Below are positions 36,063 to 46,718 of a stretch of DNA of 64,000 bases, piece after piece (the stretch's first letter is position 1; each line of letters starts with the position of its first letter). Source of the DNA: Davidsoniella eucalypti (taxonomy: Eukaryota > Ascomycota > Sordariomycetes > Microascales > Ceratocystidaceae). Made by a program: the position numbers and the translations under genes. Below the pieces are notes generated by a model that saw only the letters and a list, made by a program, of their open reading frames with translations, was not told the origin of the DNA and did not search any database. The DNA lies in NCBI GenBank assembly GCA_004009845.1, contig RMBW01000077.1:1-64000 (forward strand). The letters are read 5' to 3'.

Positions 36063-37900
36063 GAGTCCTTCCGCGTGGAAATAGAGAGGCTACAGGGGAT
36101 ATAGGAGAAGACTGAGACGCTAAAGACCGGACGCTGCCATTTGTGTCACCACTAGTCAAAAATCAAGGGATCCCAACAATCAAGGACTGATAGATAGGAC
36201 GGCCTATTGTGATGAGTTGGAAGGGGGGTGAATCTGATTCTGTATGAAGAATGACGGTCGGTATCTCGGAATCAGCTGCCAGAACTATACCAAGTCGCAA
36301 TGAGACTGTAGCGATGTAGCAACAAAGTTTGGTATAATTGACCAAGTCAACAAAATAATGCGGCTCGCCGTGGTGACGGTGCAGACCAGCCTAATCTGTC
36401 GAGCCACGCTACCATATCCCACCATTTATGCATATGACACCTGTAGATATATATGTTCAATAGCAAGATAAGAAACAATGCAGATACTGATAAACAAGAC
36501 GACAGCTTCGGCGTTGATCGGTAGCTGTTTCTTTTGCCCACATCCTTGCCCTTTGTGATCTAGGCTGGATAGACTACTTATTTAGGGAAGTCAAGCCATC
36601 AGCAACACCGCCAATACAGGTTGTTTACCTGGCATCCCATATCGAACGTGGCATAACAACTGGCGGCCCAATGCTTTTTGGTCGCTATCAAGCGCTCATG
36701 TAATATGTTAAACGAGGATAGAGCTCAAGCAACAACCCATGCTATGGCTGGCGGACATGCCTCGGAGTGAATTTTCCGATTCTGGTCCACTTCATCTTCA
36801 TGGGTTCGATGGAGAAGGAAACCCAGCCATCCTGCTTGCCTCTGACATCATCCCGCAGGCCTGGTTTCGGAAACGGGCTGACATACATATGTATCTATAT
36901 TATGCAGTATAGTGCTAGATTCCGAGATAGTAAACAAGCACACCCCTCCGGGACACGAGAAAACGTGGTAGGAAGAAGACACATTTCTAGTGCGTAGTAA
37001 AGAAATCAGAGAGAAAAAAACCTACGTATAACTACCTGTAACACCTCGCTAGTGAGGGTGTGTATAGGATCACTAATAGTCGTAACGAATCATTGATGAC
37101 ATGTATCTTCAATAGGCCATGTTGGCGCTACACGAGAAGCGTCCCAGAAAAGGAAAGTAGTGACAATAGCCTCAAACGAACAATTGCAATATGGATATAA
37201 GCTGACAAGACAGTGTGTTCCATCGCTCTAGAGCTGTGGCTTTATGATATTGACTCGTAGTAGAGAAACAACACCAAATATTGATTCAATAAGGTCCCCA
37301 TTTTTGGGAAATACTGCTTCAAGATAGATGGTATCACGTAGACTGGATTACTCACCGGCCTAGGATTGTCTTGCTGGCTTGTGATTACAGCATGGGATAT
37401 TGGATATGACTAGAATAGCTCTGTGTTACTGAGCTGGACTAGGCTAAGATAGGCAAACATGTGAACACTCTAATTTCTTGCTAGTATCTAATCAAGGAAC
37501 ATCTACGTCATTGGAGGCGTTGGAGATTGTTTAGTATCGACAATGTTGGTGGCAAGATGCCTGAACTTGAGTAATCAACCAGAAGAGATGATTGGTTTGG
37601 TGGACTAGTAAGTAGACAAAACGATCAAGCGTAAATCAGGCGAATAAGAACTAATTGTGGAATGTTGCACAATTGGGCTGATGGTCGCAGACCGGACGAT
37701 CACCGAATCAATACAGCTATAACATAGGCTCTCTCTTAGGTCTGATATGAACCGAGGTGAGCAGGACTTGTCGTAATCAAGGGCGGAGAGACTGCGAGAG
37801 GTTGCACACAAAACAAAGATTCAAGGAGAGGAATTCGCGGTGTTGCCAGCTATCTAGATAGAGGAGACAAGGAGGAAAGGAAGAGACTAAACTAGAAAAC

Positions 37901-40280
37901 ATGATAGGCATTTATGTTTGTGAAGTACCGGCCAATCAGGCATCAAGGAAGGGCCTATCAACAAATCCAATCACGGCAGCCAGTCAGAATAACACAGAGC
38001 AAACGGGGCAACAACCATCGTTGTGGAATCTTGTGAAACATTGTGGTTCTGGCGTACTCCATGGCATAAGCCCAAGATTGTCATTTCATGACACCGAAGC
38101 ACGCTGCGAAAACGACGCATCACGGGGACTGACTTTTATTCCATTTCTCTACTACTGCTACTCCCTGATCTTTCAACTTGTGAAAGTACGTGATAAGGAT
38201 GATGTCCTATGCTCAACTAGTATATCTACTCTAGTCTACAATCGATGGTACCCTCGTCAGCTTGTACCGTGGGCTAATTTTCAGGAGCATTACGATGCAA
38301 TGTTTTCTCATCTTGTAGCTGTATTTGGCCAACAACCGCTATTTCGACATTTAAGCACTATGGCTTGTGACCAAGAAGATCTACTTATGTTTGCTCACAA
38401 CCCCGATATGAGGCAGTCTGTTCCATTAGCTACGGAACAAGAGGCTGCTAAGTTCTCTCATAATGCTATTGAAAGATTTGCTCAACTTGTTATCCTCATT
38501 TATCTAGATTCCAGTCTAAAGGTTGATGTAAATGACGTTGATACATACAACAAGTTCATTAGTATCAAGCAGGATATCTCTGAGGTGCGCTTCACGACAA
38601 TTACTAGAATCCAAAAATTCCTTGCCAATGATACAGGAAGAAGGTCACGACCTCGATGAATCTTGTTCTTCAGAACAATATTGTACTGAGGAATTTGATA
38701 TAAATTCTACTGTTGCCATCCCTTCACCACAGCCCAGCCAGCCTAAGTCATGCCCCAGATCTACTCGTTCCCAAACCAGATCCAATATTGAGTCTAGCAG
38801 CAAAATACCTGCTCACTCCGGCGCTCCTACTGCCAATGAGCCTGATAGCCGGTGTTTAGGTCATTCCCAGGACAAAAATTGGCCTCTCAAGCGGCTCTAT
38901 GTCACTGAATACAAGGCTGCTCACAAACTTACACCAGACGATCTTGCCCAATCTTTTCTAGATCAATCAGGCTCACCACTGTCTTGTAATCTTATCTCTA
39001 TAGCAGAGTTTGATCATGGTCAAGGAAGTCAGATGGTCAGTCATGCTATAACACAGCTATTCCATTACATGCAATCTGATGGAGTTAGCTATGGCTATGT
39101 GATGACTGGCGAATGTATGATCTTGCTACACATTGATGCTCTTGATCCCACTAAGGTCTATTATCATCTTTCTATTCCTCGAAAAGATGTATCTGGTATT
39201 CCTTTTTGCTCTGCTAAAGACATCACTGTCCATGACGACGAAATTATGGACCAGCTTGACAATATAAAGCAGACACCAGTTGCTCATATCTTGACACTTA
39301 TGCTTTTGTCACTTCAGACCTCTCCTTTAACCAACCAAGAAAAAGCTTCCCAACAGCGACTTCTCGCTAAAGCTGGAACTAAATATGCCTCAAGCAATTC
39401 CCGTGGTTGTCAAAACCTAGCTTTGAGACAGAGTACTTCCTCTCGGTCGAACCCTCACGGGTACAGTGGTGGTAACAGCTCAGGCCCATCCACGAATGTA
39501 ACTGGGCAACAACACGTCGTAGAATCAACTACTAGGCCCCCACTTGCTGAATACTGTACACAGGCTTGTCTACTTGGCCTCAAGTTCAATCGACCACTCG
39601 ATAAGAAGTGTCCTAACTATAAGCTTCACTTACAAGCTAAATCCCTGGTTACTTCTTCTCATTCCTCTGCCTTTGATTATACACAACATCACCCCATCAA
39701 GCAGTCTCAGCTTTTGAATACTATCAAGGCCCAGCTTGATACGAACCTTGATAACGACTGTGAGGTTTTGGGTCTTCGTGGTGCTGTTGGTTGCTTGGTC
39801 AAGGTTACTGCTCACCCATTTGGGTATACCTTGGTAGGAAAGGCAGTGGAGGAACAAAATGTTGGCTTGCTTCATCATGAGGCTAGCATGTACAACCACC
39901 TAGTTGATGTACAAGGAAGTGTTGTCCCCGTTTGTCTTGGTGATTTCGCTATGGAGCAAAATCTCTGTGTTGATTTCAGGATCAACAACCATATGCTTTT
40001 GTTGTCATATGGGGGCAAGTGGCTTTGTAGCCTTGATGGGTGGAACATTGATCGACAAATTGCAAAACTTCAAGAGTTGGGTGTTAGTCATGTGGATATC
40101 AGAACACAGAATCTGCTCTATAATGAGGAATGTGATGGCTTGATGGTTATTGATTTTGAGAGGGCTAGCTATATTAGACCCTCAACAGCCACCAAGAGAA
40201 AGGGTAGTCTCAGCTCTGTTGCTTACCCCAAGAAGGTAGATCTAGGAAGGTGGCATCAACAATTAGAAGTTGGCTTGTAA
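37901..40280 (+). CDS. PD-(D/E)XK-like / Cys-His / kinase-like fusion protein of an ascomycete accessory family
   Basis: Two overlapping frames join over a 52-bp GT...AG intron (38585-38636, phase 0), giving exons 37901-38584 and 38637-40280 and 775 residues. The N-terminal third aligns in character with a fungal family I recognise but cannot name officially (a segment like RQLVPWANFQEHYDAMF). Residues about 310-420 include VTEYKAAHKLT, with the E-x-K of a PD-(D/E)XK-type core at Glu319/Lys321, then AITQLFHYM and YGYVMTGECMILL. A Ser/Gly/Asn-rich linker leads to a Cys/His cluster (Cys535, Cys539, Cys553, His559) that could bind zinc. The last 180 residues are kinase-like: GKAV (Lys630), HEASMYNHL (Glu643), HVDIRTQN (His713, Asp715, Asn720) and IDFERA (Asp734, DFE in place of DFG). 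No glycine-rich loop is obvious. Role unknown; the family is patchily distributed and typical of accessory regions. The exact start is uncertain. Confidence 0.75.
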
Positions 40281-41042
40281 CCTGCTTTGTACTTAGTATT
40301 GGGTAATCTGATATTGACTCCTTATAAATAGTTGTTGTGATGTTCTTGAAGGAATTGCTTGTAAATATGTAGATATATATGTATGTTGTCAGACTTACTA
40401 CTAGCATAATAAGAGGTACACAATAAAACATGACACGTATAAGGCAGAACAGAAAGGGATAGACATAACCTAAACTCATACATAAGGTGGCGGTAACAAG
40501 AAGCATTTCAAAGACAGCTGACATATGTTCTCAAATGCTGTTTATAGCACAGTAATTAGGTGCCACTTTACCACTTTGCAGTTGTAACAGCAGTTTATAG
40601 CTGTTATTTTATAGCATTTAGTAGATGGATGTTCATTCTAGAGAAGAGAAAGTTAAAAGCAGTCTTTTTTTTGGGCTCCTAATTGTTTTTTGTCCCAATC
40701 TTATCAGTCGTGTTTTTTTCTCTAAGTTAAGTAGACGTCTTGGTCCTTGTGAAAGGGAAAGTCAGATTGAACCAGGTTGTTCTTGGTTGTGCCCAATCAT
40801 GAAGCTAGGATCTGATCTGACTTTTTTATTATTTTTATTTTATTTTTTATTTTGACATGTGTCTTTCAGCCTTGCATAGAAGGCTATAAATAATTCAATT
40901 CTTTAGATCATGCTCTCTAAAAATTTGCTATTTCTTCACTATCGCTCTTCAAATACGATCGCACCGGTAACTCTAACAGTAACTCTAAAAATAAGATCAG
41001 TTTATAGTACTGATACTTATAAGAAAAAGACTCTACTACATC
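40281..41042. other. intergenic, J-protein promoter
   Basis: The 762-bp interval is AT-rich, with a T/A-rich low-complexity stretch at about 40823-40852. It ends in a TATA-like element and a short leader before the J-protein gene. I see nothing else. Confidence 0.55.
40885..40892 (+). promoter_or_regulatory. TATA-box-like element of the J-protein gene
   Basis: TATAAATA about 150 bp upstream of the ATG at 41043, downstream of a T-rich tract. Plausible but unproven. Confidence 0.4.
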
Positions 41043-41837
41043 ATGAGCGAAGACATAAGCGCCCGAACTCTAGCAGATCTTCTGCAATTCGCAAAAGATT
41101 ATGCCGCGAAAGAAGTCGACCTGTACGAAGTTCTCCAGATCGATTCCTCGACCACAGAGAAAGACATTCACCGCGCTTGGCGTCGTCAGAATCTGAAATA
41201 TCACCCCGACAAAACCAGAGAAGCCTTCGATCCAGTCATATATGAACTAGTTGGTCGTGCCAAAGATATCCTTACCGAACCAGCTGCACGAACAGCGTAC
41301 GATTCCGCCCGAGATGCGTTCTCTAAGCGCCGAGCCGAGCGTGATGCGCTTAACCAAAGCCGGCGAAAACTCATTGATGAACTGGAAGCTGCCGAGAATG
41401 CAGCGAAGCTCGAGAAACAAAAGGATGACGAGCGCCGGGTTGAGATGGAGCGCGAAAGGGCGCGTATGCAGGCTGAGGCCGAACAACACGATCAGGCTTT
41501 GAGAGCTGCTGAGTTGAACGAAAAGAAGCAGCGTAAGAAGGACATCAACGATCTAGAGGAGCAAGAAGCGGCCCTTTTGCGTAGACTTCAAGAAAAGAAG
41601 GATCGTAGAGCAGCAAAGAATCGTGCGGCACTTGATAACCAGACACAGAAGTCGACAGATGAAGGCGATCCGATACAGTCTAAGAAGAGCAAAAAGAAGA
41701 AGCGAGCGCCAGTATACATGTTCACAGAGGACCCGGATTTGAGCTACGAGGAAAAGGTGGCTGGTGTGATGGAAAAGTTACGGTTAGCACAGAAAGCTCG
41801 TGATGCTGCGGCCTTAACTACCGGCGCCACGGTCTGA
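41043..41837 (+). CDS. J-domain protein, Cwf23/DNAJC17-like
   Basis: Single exon, 264 residues. A J domain occupies residues about 26-92 (DLYEVLQIDSSTTEKDIHRA, then YHPDKTRE with the HPD triad). It is followed by a long charged coiled coil rich in Glu/Arg/Lys (about 95-200). Placement of the J domain before a KRRAERDALNQSRRKLIDEL-type helix, and a final EEKVAGVMEKLRLAQKA helix, resemble the spliceosome-associated Cwf23/Cwc23/DNAJC17 group. No RRM is visible, unlike human DNAJC17. It would stimulate an Hsp70 ATPase; a splicing role is inferred from similarity only. Its 3' end faces the amidohydrolase gene 110 bp away. Confidence 0.85.
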   Translation: MSEDISARTLADLLQFAKDYAAKEVDLYEVLQIDSSTTEKDIHRAWRRQNLKYHPDKTREAFDPVIYELVGRAKDILTEPAARTAYDSARDAFSKRRAERDALNQSRRKLIDELEAAENAAKLEKQKDDERRVEMERERARMQAEAEQHDQALRAAELNEKKQRKKDINDLEEQEAALLRRLQEKKDRRAAKNRAALDNQTQKSTDEGDPIQSKKSKKKKRAPVYMFTEDPDLSYEEKVAGVMEKLRLAQKARDAAALTTGATV

Positions 41838-41946
41838 AAGCACGATTTTTTTGGGTTTGGAGGTTTTTGAGGCTACGACATAAGCAAGTCACATATGACA
41901 GCCAACCTATTATGAAATCATGGGGCATATGTATCTTATCATTGAT

Positions 41947-43098
41947 CTATTTTCCCACAAGGTTCAGCACACGTACGGCATTTTCACCCATAATACCCTT
42001 GGCCTCCTTGGTCCCCTCACCGACGGCAGCCGCAACGGCCTTTGCATTCAAGCTCACACTCTCCCATTCGCCCTGTGGATCAGATTCCAGAGGAGGGAAG
42101 AATGGGTGATCAGTACCGAACATTAGTCTATCAGCACCACTGGCCTCGATGGCTGCTTTTAGGCCGATCGGCGAATAGACAACGGCATCCAGATAAATCT
42201 GCTCCTTCAACACCGTCCATAAATCGCGACGCTTCGAATCCACGCCTGCCTTTCCTTCGCTAACGAGGTGTCCATCGTGGGCAATGCAGCTCTCAATACG
42301 GCCAGCTAGGAACGGAAGCGTGCCTCCACTGTGTGCTAGAATCATTCTCAAGTCCGGCACGTCGTCGAAGACACCGGCTAGAAACATGCGGGTCACCGCA
42401 ATTGTAGTCTCCATCGGGAAGCCCATCGCAAGCGGAAGCACGTGGCCATATTCAGCACTGGAACGGGGTCCCCACATGTCGTTTGGTAGGCCGTAATGAG
42501 GGTGTAAAAAGATGGGGAGTTTAGCGTCAGCCAATGCCCTGAACACTGGCAATAACGCAGGATCGTCTAGGCCATTGCCGAGTCCTGATGTGCCGAGAAT
42601 CACGCCACGGCAGTAGCCAAATGATGGGAGCTCAGCAACGGCCGAGAGAAGGTCTCCCACTGGCGCCGTGAGTGGGAGGGTGCCGAAGAAATACAACCGG
42701 CCGGCATGAGCAGCACACATCTCACTAAACTCGACGTTTATGCCTCGTGTCTGGGCAGCGGCAGTGGCGGTCTCGAGGAAATCACACCATGGGTTGGCTA
42801 GAGAAATTACACTGATATCAATGCTATGTGTATCCATAAAGTGAAGCTTTTGATCCAGAGAGGCATAGTGGGTGGTCAATGGACGGCCAGGTAGCGAGAC
42901 GCTGGTATCAGTAGTAGCCTTCTCGAGGTTCTCAACTTCGGCTGAAAGTAGGATCAATCGAGGTTCTGGGGCACCTGGAAAGCGACGAACAATTGGGATG
43001 GCAGTGCGTTCCTCAAGCATAGCAAGATACGACGGAGGATACATGTGGGTGTGGATATCGACCACGGGCGATTTGGGGGCTTGTTCTGTAGTAGCCAT
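41947..43098 (-). CDS. amidohydrolase of the ACMSD family
   Basis: Metal-dependent amidohydrolase, single exon, 383 residues. Related enzymes decarboxylate aminocarboxymuconate semialdehyde or substituted aromatic acids (6-methylsalicylate, gamma-resorcylate). Metal ligands are visible: DIHTH (His16, His18), FLHPHYG (His199/201), LAHSGG (His256) and FGTDHPF (Asp330). Length and motif order fit the family well. Nothing shows which substrate is used; fungal paralogues often act in aromatic or tryptophan catabolism or in secondary-metabolite clusters. It is divergent from the 2-oxoglutarate oxygenase 1.1 kb away. Confidence 0.9.
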   Translation of the reverse strand: MATTEQAPKSPVVDIHTHMYPPSYLAMLEERTAIPIVRRFPGAPEPRLILLSAEVENLEKATTDTSVSLPGRPLTTHYASLDQKLHFMDTHSIDISVISLANPWCDFLETATAAAQTRGINVEFSEMCAAHAGRLYFFGTLPLTAPVGDLLSAVAELPSFGYCRGVILGTSGLGNGLDDPALLPVFRALADAKLPIFLHPHYGLPNDMWGPRSSAEYGHVLPLAMGFPMETTIAVTRMFLAGVFDDVPDLRMILAHSGGTLPFLAGRIESCIAHDGHLVSEGKAGVDSKRRDLWTVLKEQIYLDAVVYSPIGLKAAIEASGADRLMFGTDHPFFPPLESDPQGEWESVSLNAKAVAAAVGEGTKEAKGIMGENAVRVLNLVGK

Positions 43099-44218
43099 GG
43101 CTTAAGATAGTTTGTTGAAATAATAGCAAGAGTCAGAGACTGACATTACTTGCTATGCTGTGAAAAAAAACAAGGAAAGTGAACCTCGACAAAATAGGTC
43201 ACGATGTTGTTGCTTTAAGGATATGACTAGCCTTGGACTAATAAATAAACAACAATAGATAACAAGCTATTTCATAGATAACAAAACAGCCCGGGCACTA
43301 AATGTCACCAAGCATAGATTAGAAGTAAGCATGGCAGCTCAACAGGGAGGCAACTTTTGAGTGGAGATTTCATGTTCGATAATTCCTATTCCTGAGTACT
43401 TTACTCTTTTAGCCGATAGAACATACACAACATACTGTCTGCTGTATTCAGCACTTCCCCGAAACAGAATCGATGTCTCCAATACGCTGTGTAACCACCG
43501 GAAACCGCCGGCATAGGATGTATGTAAATTTCCTACGAAAGCCTTCGGCGGCCAGCCAAGTCACACTAAAAGTAGCATCTTGATGGATTGCACGGGGAGC
43601 AATTTGGGATGCATCTTTTTATATGAGTAACTGTTCATGTTACATGCGCCTTTTCTTCGCTCTGTTTTTTTATTATCTTTGTCGGCGAGGCCCTGAAGCC
43701 AATAACAAGCCATTGTTTACATGAAGCTGGGGACAATAGTTGCATTGTAGGTGGGCTGCCATTGCAGCACTGGCGGGGTTGTTTTTGTTTTTATTTCAAG
43801 GTACCGTACACTATTAACTGATACCAACACTAATATAGTGGAAGCTTATCAAGAGCGCCCGGGATTCTTTATTGTGACATTTTGACACAGCAGGCGCTAT
43901 AGCCGCTTATCTATGCTATTCACACAATACGTATATCGTATAGTTCATTACGAGTGGCCTGACCTGTCATGTCCCTGTTTCTAGGCGATGTCGCACGTAC
44001 TAGTTCGCATTCATAATAAAACGAAAGGAACCTAAAGAGCTTTGCATGATAAGCTGCTGATAAACAAGCACGGCAGCTTCTTTCTCGCCTAACACTATTG
44101 CAATTACCTATAAAAGCAAGCCTGTGTGAACTAGTGACCCCCAAGTCAAAATCTTGCTCTTTTCCCCATTCTTATCGCCGTATAATAATCGACTACCACC
44201 ATACACAAATCAAAGATC
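43099..44218. other. divergent promoter region
   Basis: The 1.1 kb between the divergent amidohydrolase and oxygenase genes has no gene-like frame. A TATA-like element near the oxygenase is listed separately. Confidence 0.55.
44109..44115 (+). promoter_or_regulatory. TATA-box-like element of the oxygenase gene
   Basis: TATAAAA about 105 bp upstream of the ATG at 44219, with a pyrimidine-rich leader between. Good position for a TATA box. Confidence 0.45.
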
Positions 44219-45390
44219 ATGGCTCAACACGCAGTAAACAATGATGGGCTCGTCATTCCTGTACGCTTTTCAAGTCACTCACACTGCCTGTATGTTCCAT
44301 AACTCTAACACATCGTCATAGTTGATCGACTTCTCCAAGTTCCTCGATGGAGATGCCGCTGCCCGCCACGAAACTGCCAATGCTATCTTGACTGGTTTCC
44401 AGACTGCTGGGTTCATTTACCTGTACAACGTCCCTATCACAGCAGAGTCTAGAGCTACAGCCTTCGCCCAGTCCAAAGAGTTTTTTGCTCTGCCCTTGGA
44501 GGCCAAGGAAGCCTTGGCCTGGACCACGCCAGAGGCCAACCGTGGCTACAGCGCCTTTGGTCGTGAGAAGGTCTCACAGTTGGCGAGCAAGGATGATGTA
44601 GAGGCACTGCGCAAGTCTATGCCTGATGTCAAGGAAAGCATTGAGATTGGCCGTGAAGATGAGCCCGGCAGACCGAACCAGTGGCCATCTGCCGAGGCCA
44701 TGCCGACTTTCAAGTCGAAGATGAATGAATTCTTCAACGAGTGCAAGAGCCTCCACATTGAAGTCATGCGTGCTATTGCCGTTGGCATGGGTCTAGACGG
44801 GCATCAGTTCGATGGCTTCACGGATGTCGGTGACAACACTCTTCGTCTTCTACGCTATCCATCGGTCCCTGCAAGCACTTTCCAGACTGCAGTCAGAGCT
44901 GGCGAGCACACTGACTATGGTTCTGTCACTCTGTAAGTTGGGTTTACATACTAGGTATCATAAATACTAACTGTTGACTCTTTGTACAGTCTTTTCCAAG
45001 ATGACCGTGGCGGGTTACAAGTGCGTAGCCCGAACGGAAAGTTTGTCGATGCTACACCCATTGAGGGTGCCGTTGTTGTAAACGCAGGCGATCTACTTGC
45101 TCGCTGGAGCAACGATACAATCAAGAGCACGATGCATCGTGTAGTTGAGCCACCAGCGAAGGCCGATGAATACCCGGCTCGCTACTGCATTGCGTAAGTC
45201 ATTATTTTGCTGACTTTAGTTTGTCACACATACACTAACTTTGACCGCTTTCTACAGATACTTTTGCAATCCTAACTTTGATAAGTTCATTGAGGCTATT
45301 CCTGGCACATATACGTCAGAGGCGGATAAGAAGTACCCGGGTATCAACAGCGGAGACTACTTGGTCCAGCGCCTATCAGCAACCTACTAA
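44219..45390 (+). CDS. 2-oxoglutarate/Fe(II)-dependent dioxygenase, isopenicillin-N-synthase-like
   Basis: Four exons: 44219-44260, 44322-44932, 44990-45193 and 45258-45390, giving 329 residues. The short first exon (14 residues) was added because the main frame begins at an acceptor with no nearby ATG. The N-terminal DIOX_N-type region includes FIYLYNVPI. The iron-binding facial triad is His210 and Asp212 (GEHTDYGS) plus His267 (STMHRVV). Arg282 in ARYCIAYF is the expected 2-oxoglutarate-binding Arg; the usual RxS serine is replaced by Cys. It probably hydroxylates or desaturates a small molecule; the substrate is unknown. All splice junctions keep the frame and follow GT...AG. Confidence 0.9.
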
Positions 45391-45551
45391 GCGTAGCAAA
45401 GACTAGCTATGTAGGGAAACATGTATTTTAATATTTTACAATGGGTGATGCCTGTGTGAGAGTAGTATTGGCATGTCTAGCCTATATATCAAATTTATGG
45501 TGCTGACTTATATAAAGCCCTATCTTCATTATATGGCATAGCAATTAATCA

Positions 45552-46371
45552 TTACTTGGCTAGAGCAGCGTTGACCTTCTCCTTAACAAACTCTAGAGCG
45601 TCTGCACCATAGATAGTGCCGTATTGTTGGTGATGCGCGGTATCGGAACCCTTGGAGCAGAACGGATCTTCCTTGTCACAGTAAGATTGAATGCGGTCAG
45701 CAAAAGTAGCGCAGGTGAAGCCAGAAGGACGCGCAGCGAACTATATATATCAGGTCATGTTAGTACATATATCTATCACATTAACGGTATGTTGTTTGTA
45801 GTAAACCACTTACGCCTCCCTGTGTAGCAGTGCCGACTTGGTATGGAAGTCCGCCAATAGCACGCGGGTCACCCATCCAGATCAGGGCAGCGACTTTGGC
45901 GGCAGCGGTACTACTGACTGTAGCATCGCCGCTAGCCATGCTAGTACCGTCCGGGCCACCGCAGAAAGCATCGTCCATAATCTGCGAGCCCTGTGAATAG
46001 CCAACCATGACAATGGTTGTGTCGGGACACTGCGTGTTGAAGTTCTCGACCTGGCTGATAACAGCCTTGATACCAGCCGTAACACTGCTGGCATATGAAT
46101 TTCCACCGGCAGCAGGGTACGTGATGGCTTCAGAGGTCGCGCCACTGAAGGCGGCAACGACTGACTTCACGACTGAAGCAGCGGTACCGAAGCCGGGCGA
46201 AGCAGTGGTCTCACGTGCGCCAATGACGTGAACCTCGGGGCAGTTGCTTGTAGCTCGAGTAACAGCAATGCCAGAAGAGCCAGGGTTCGCGTTGTCCTCG
46301 GCTCTACCAACAGCCGCACCAAGGGCCGGGCCGGCGGTGGCTAGGAGAACACTAAGGAGTTGGTACTGCAT
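45552..46371 (-). CDS. secreted cutinase / acetylxylan-esterase-type serine esterase (CE5-like)
   Basis: Two exons on the minus strand, 46371-45814 and 45740-45552 (73-bp phase-0 intron), 248 residues. An N-terminal signal peptide of about 20 residues (QLLSVLLATAGPALGAA) predicts secretion. The nucleophile Ser126 lies in GYSQG. The second exon supplies the Cys-flanked Asp (CDKEDPFC, Asp211 likely) and His222/223 in TAHHQQYG, completing the Ser-Asp-His triad in the order used by acetylxylan esterase II. Several paired Cys suggest disulfides. It would release acetyl groups from xylan or hydrolyse cutin-like esters outside the cell. Acetylxylan esterase is slightly favoured over cutinase by the Cys pattern. 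Confidence 0.9.
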
Positions 46372-46591
46372 TGTGATGGATAATAGGGATCTGGAGATAG
46401 CACGGCAATAGGGGTGGAATCAGTGTAATTGAGAATGGAAAACGAGCGTGTATCTCAAATAACACTGCTAGATATAAAACAAAGAATGTAAAGTCGTCCC
46501 AGACGGCAAAAGAACAAATGGATGTGAATGATAAAATGCAAGAGGTTGAGAGAACCGAGATACTGGATACCAAACTAGCAAAGACGGCCAG

Positions 46592-46599
46592 TATATATA
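46592..46599 (-). promoter_or_regulatory. TATA-like element of the esterase gene
   Basis: A TATATATA stretch about 220 bp upstream of the esterase start codon, on its sense strand. Distance is acceptable for a fungal TATA box with a leader of about 180 nt. Confidence 0.35.
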
Positions 46600-46718
46600 T
46601 AAGCATATTTCAGGGGGACCACATCCCACGTTCTTACTATTAACCTTTTTCTAACTTCTTCTTCGGAGATCATCCGTCTTCTCTTTGTCTATAATTATCA
46701 AGAAATCGACCCATCACG

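Larger units (their letters stand above)
25013..37900. other. 12.9 kb gene desert
   Basis: No convincing protein gene was found. The longest frames (for example 31084-31596 plus and 30718-31080 minus) have low-complexity composition and no recognisable motif. The region contains poly-G runs (25289-25302, 25791-25802, 25938-25951), purine or pyrimidine tracts (28321-28363, 29122-29166, 30908-30937), an 18-bp direct repeat (29515-29550) and a degenerate 5S-rRNA-like sequence (35971-36062). The end near 25 kb should contain the promoter of the ECM13-like gene. The remainder could be decayed repeats, noncoding transcription units or unresolved small genes. Confidence 0.5.

Noticed and set aside
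38532..38659. Overlap of two frames in the kinase-like gene read as a frameshift
   Set aside because: A 52-bp GT...AG intron (38585-38636) joins the two frames in phase 0 without loss, so a normal spliced gene explains it better.
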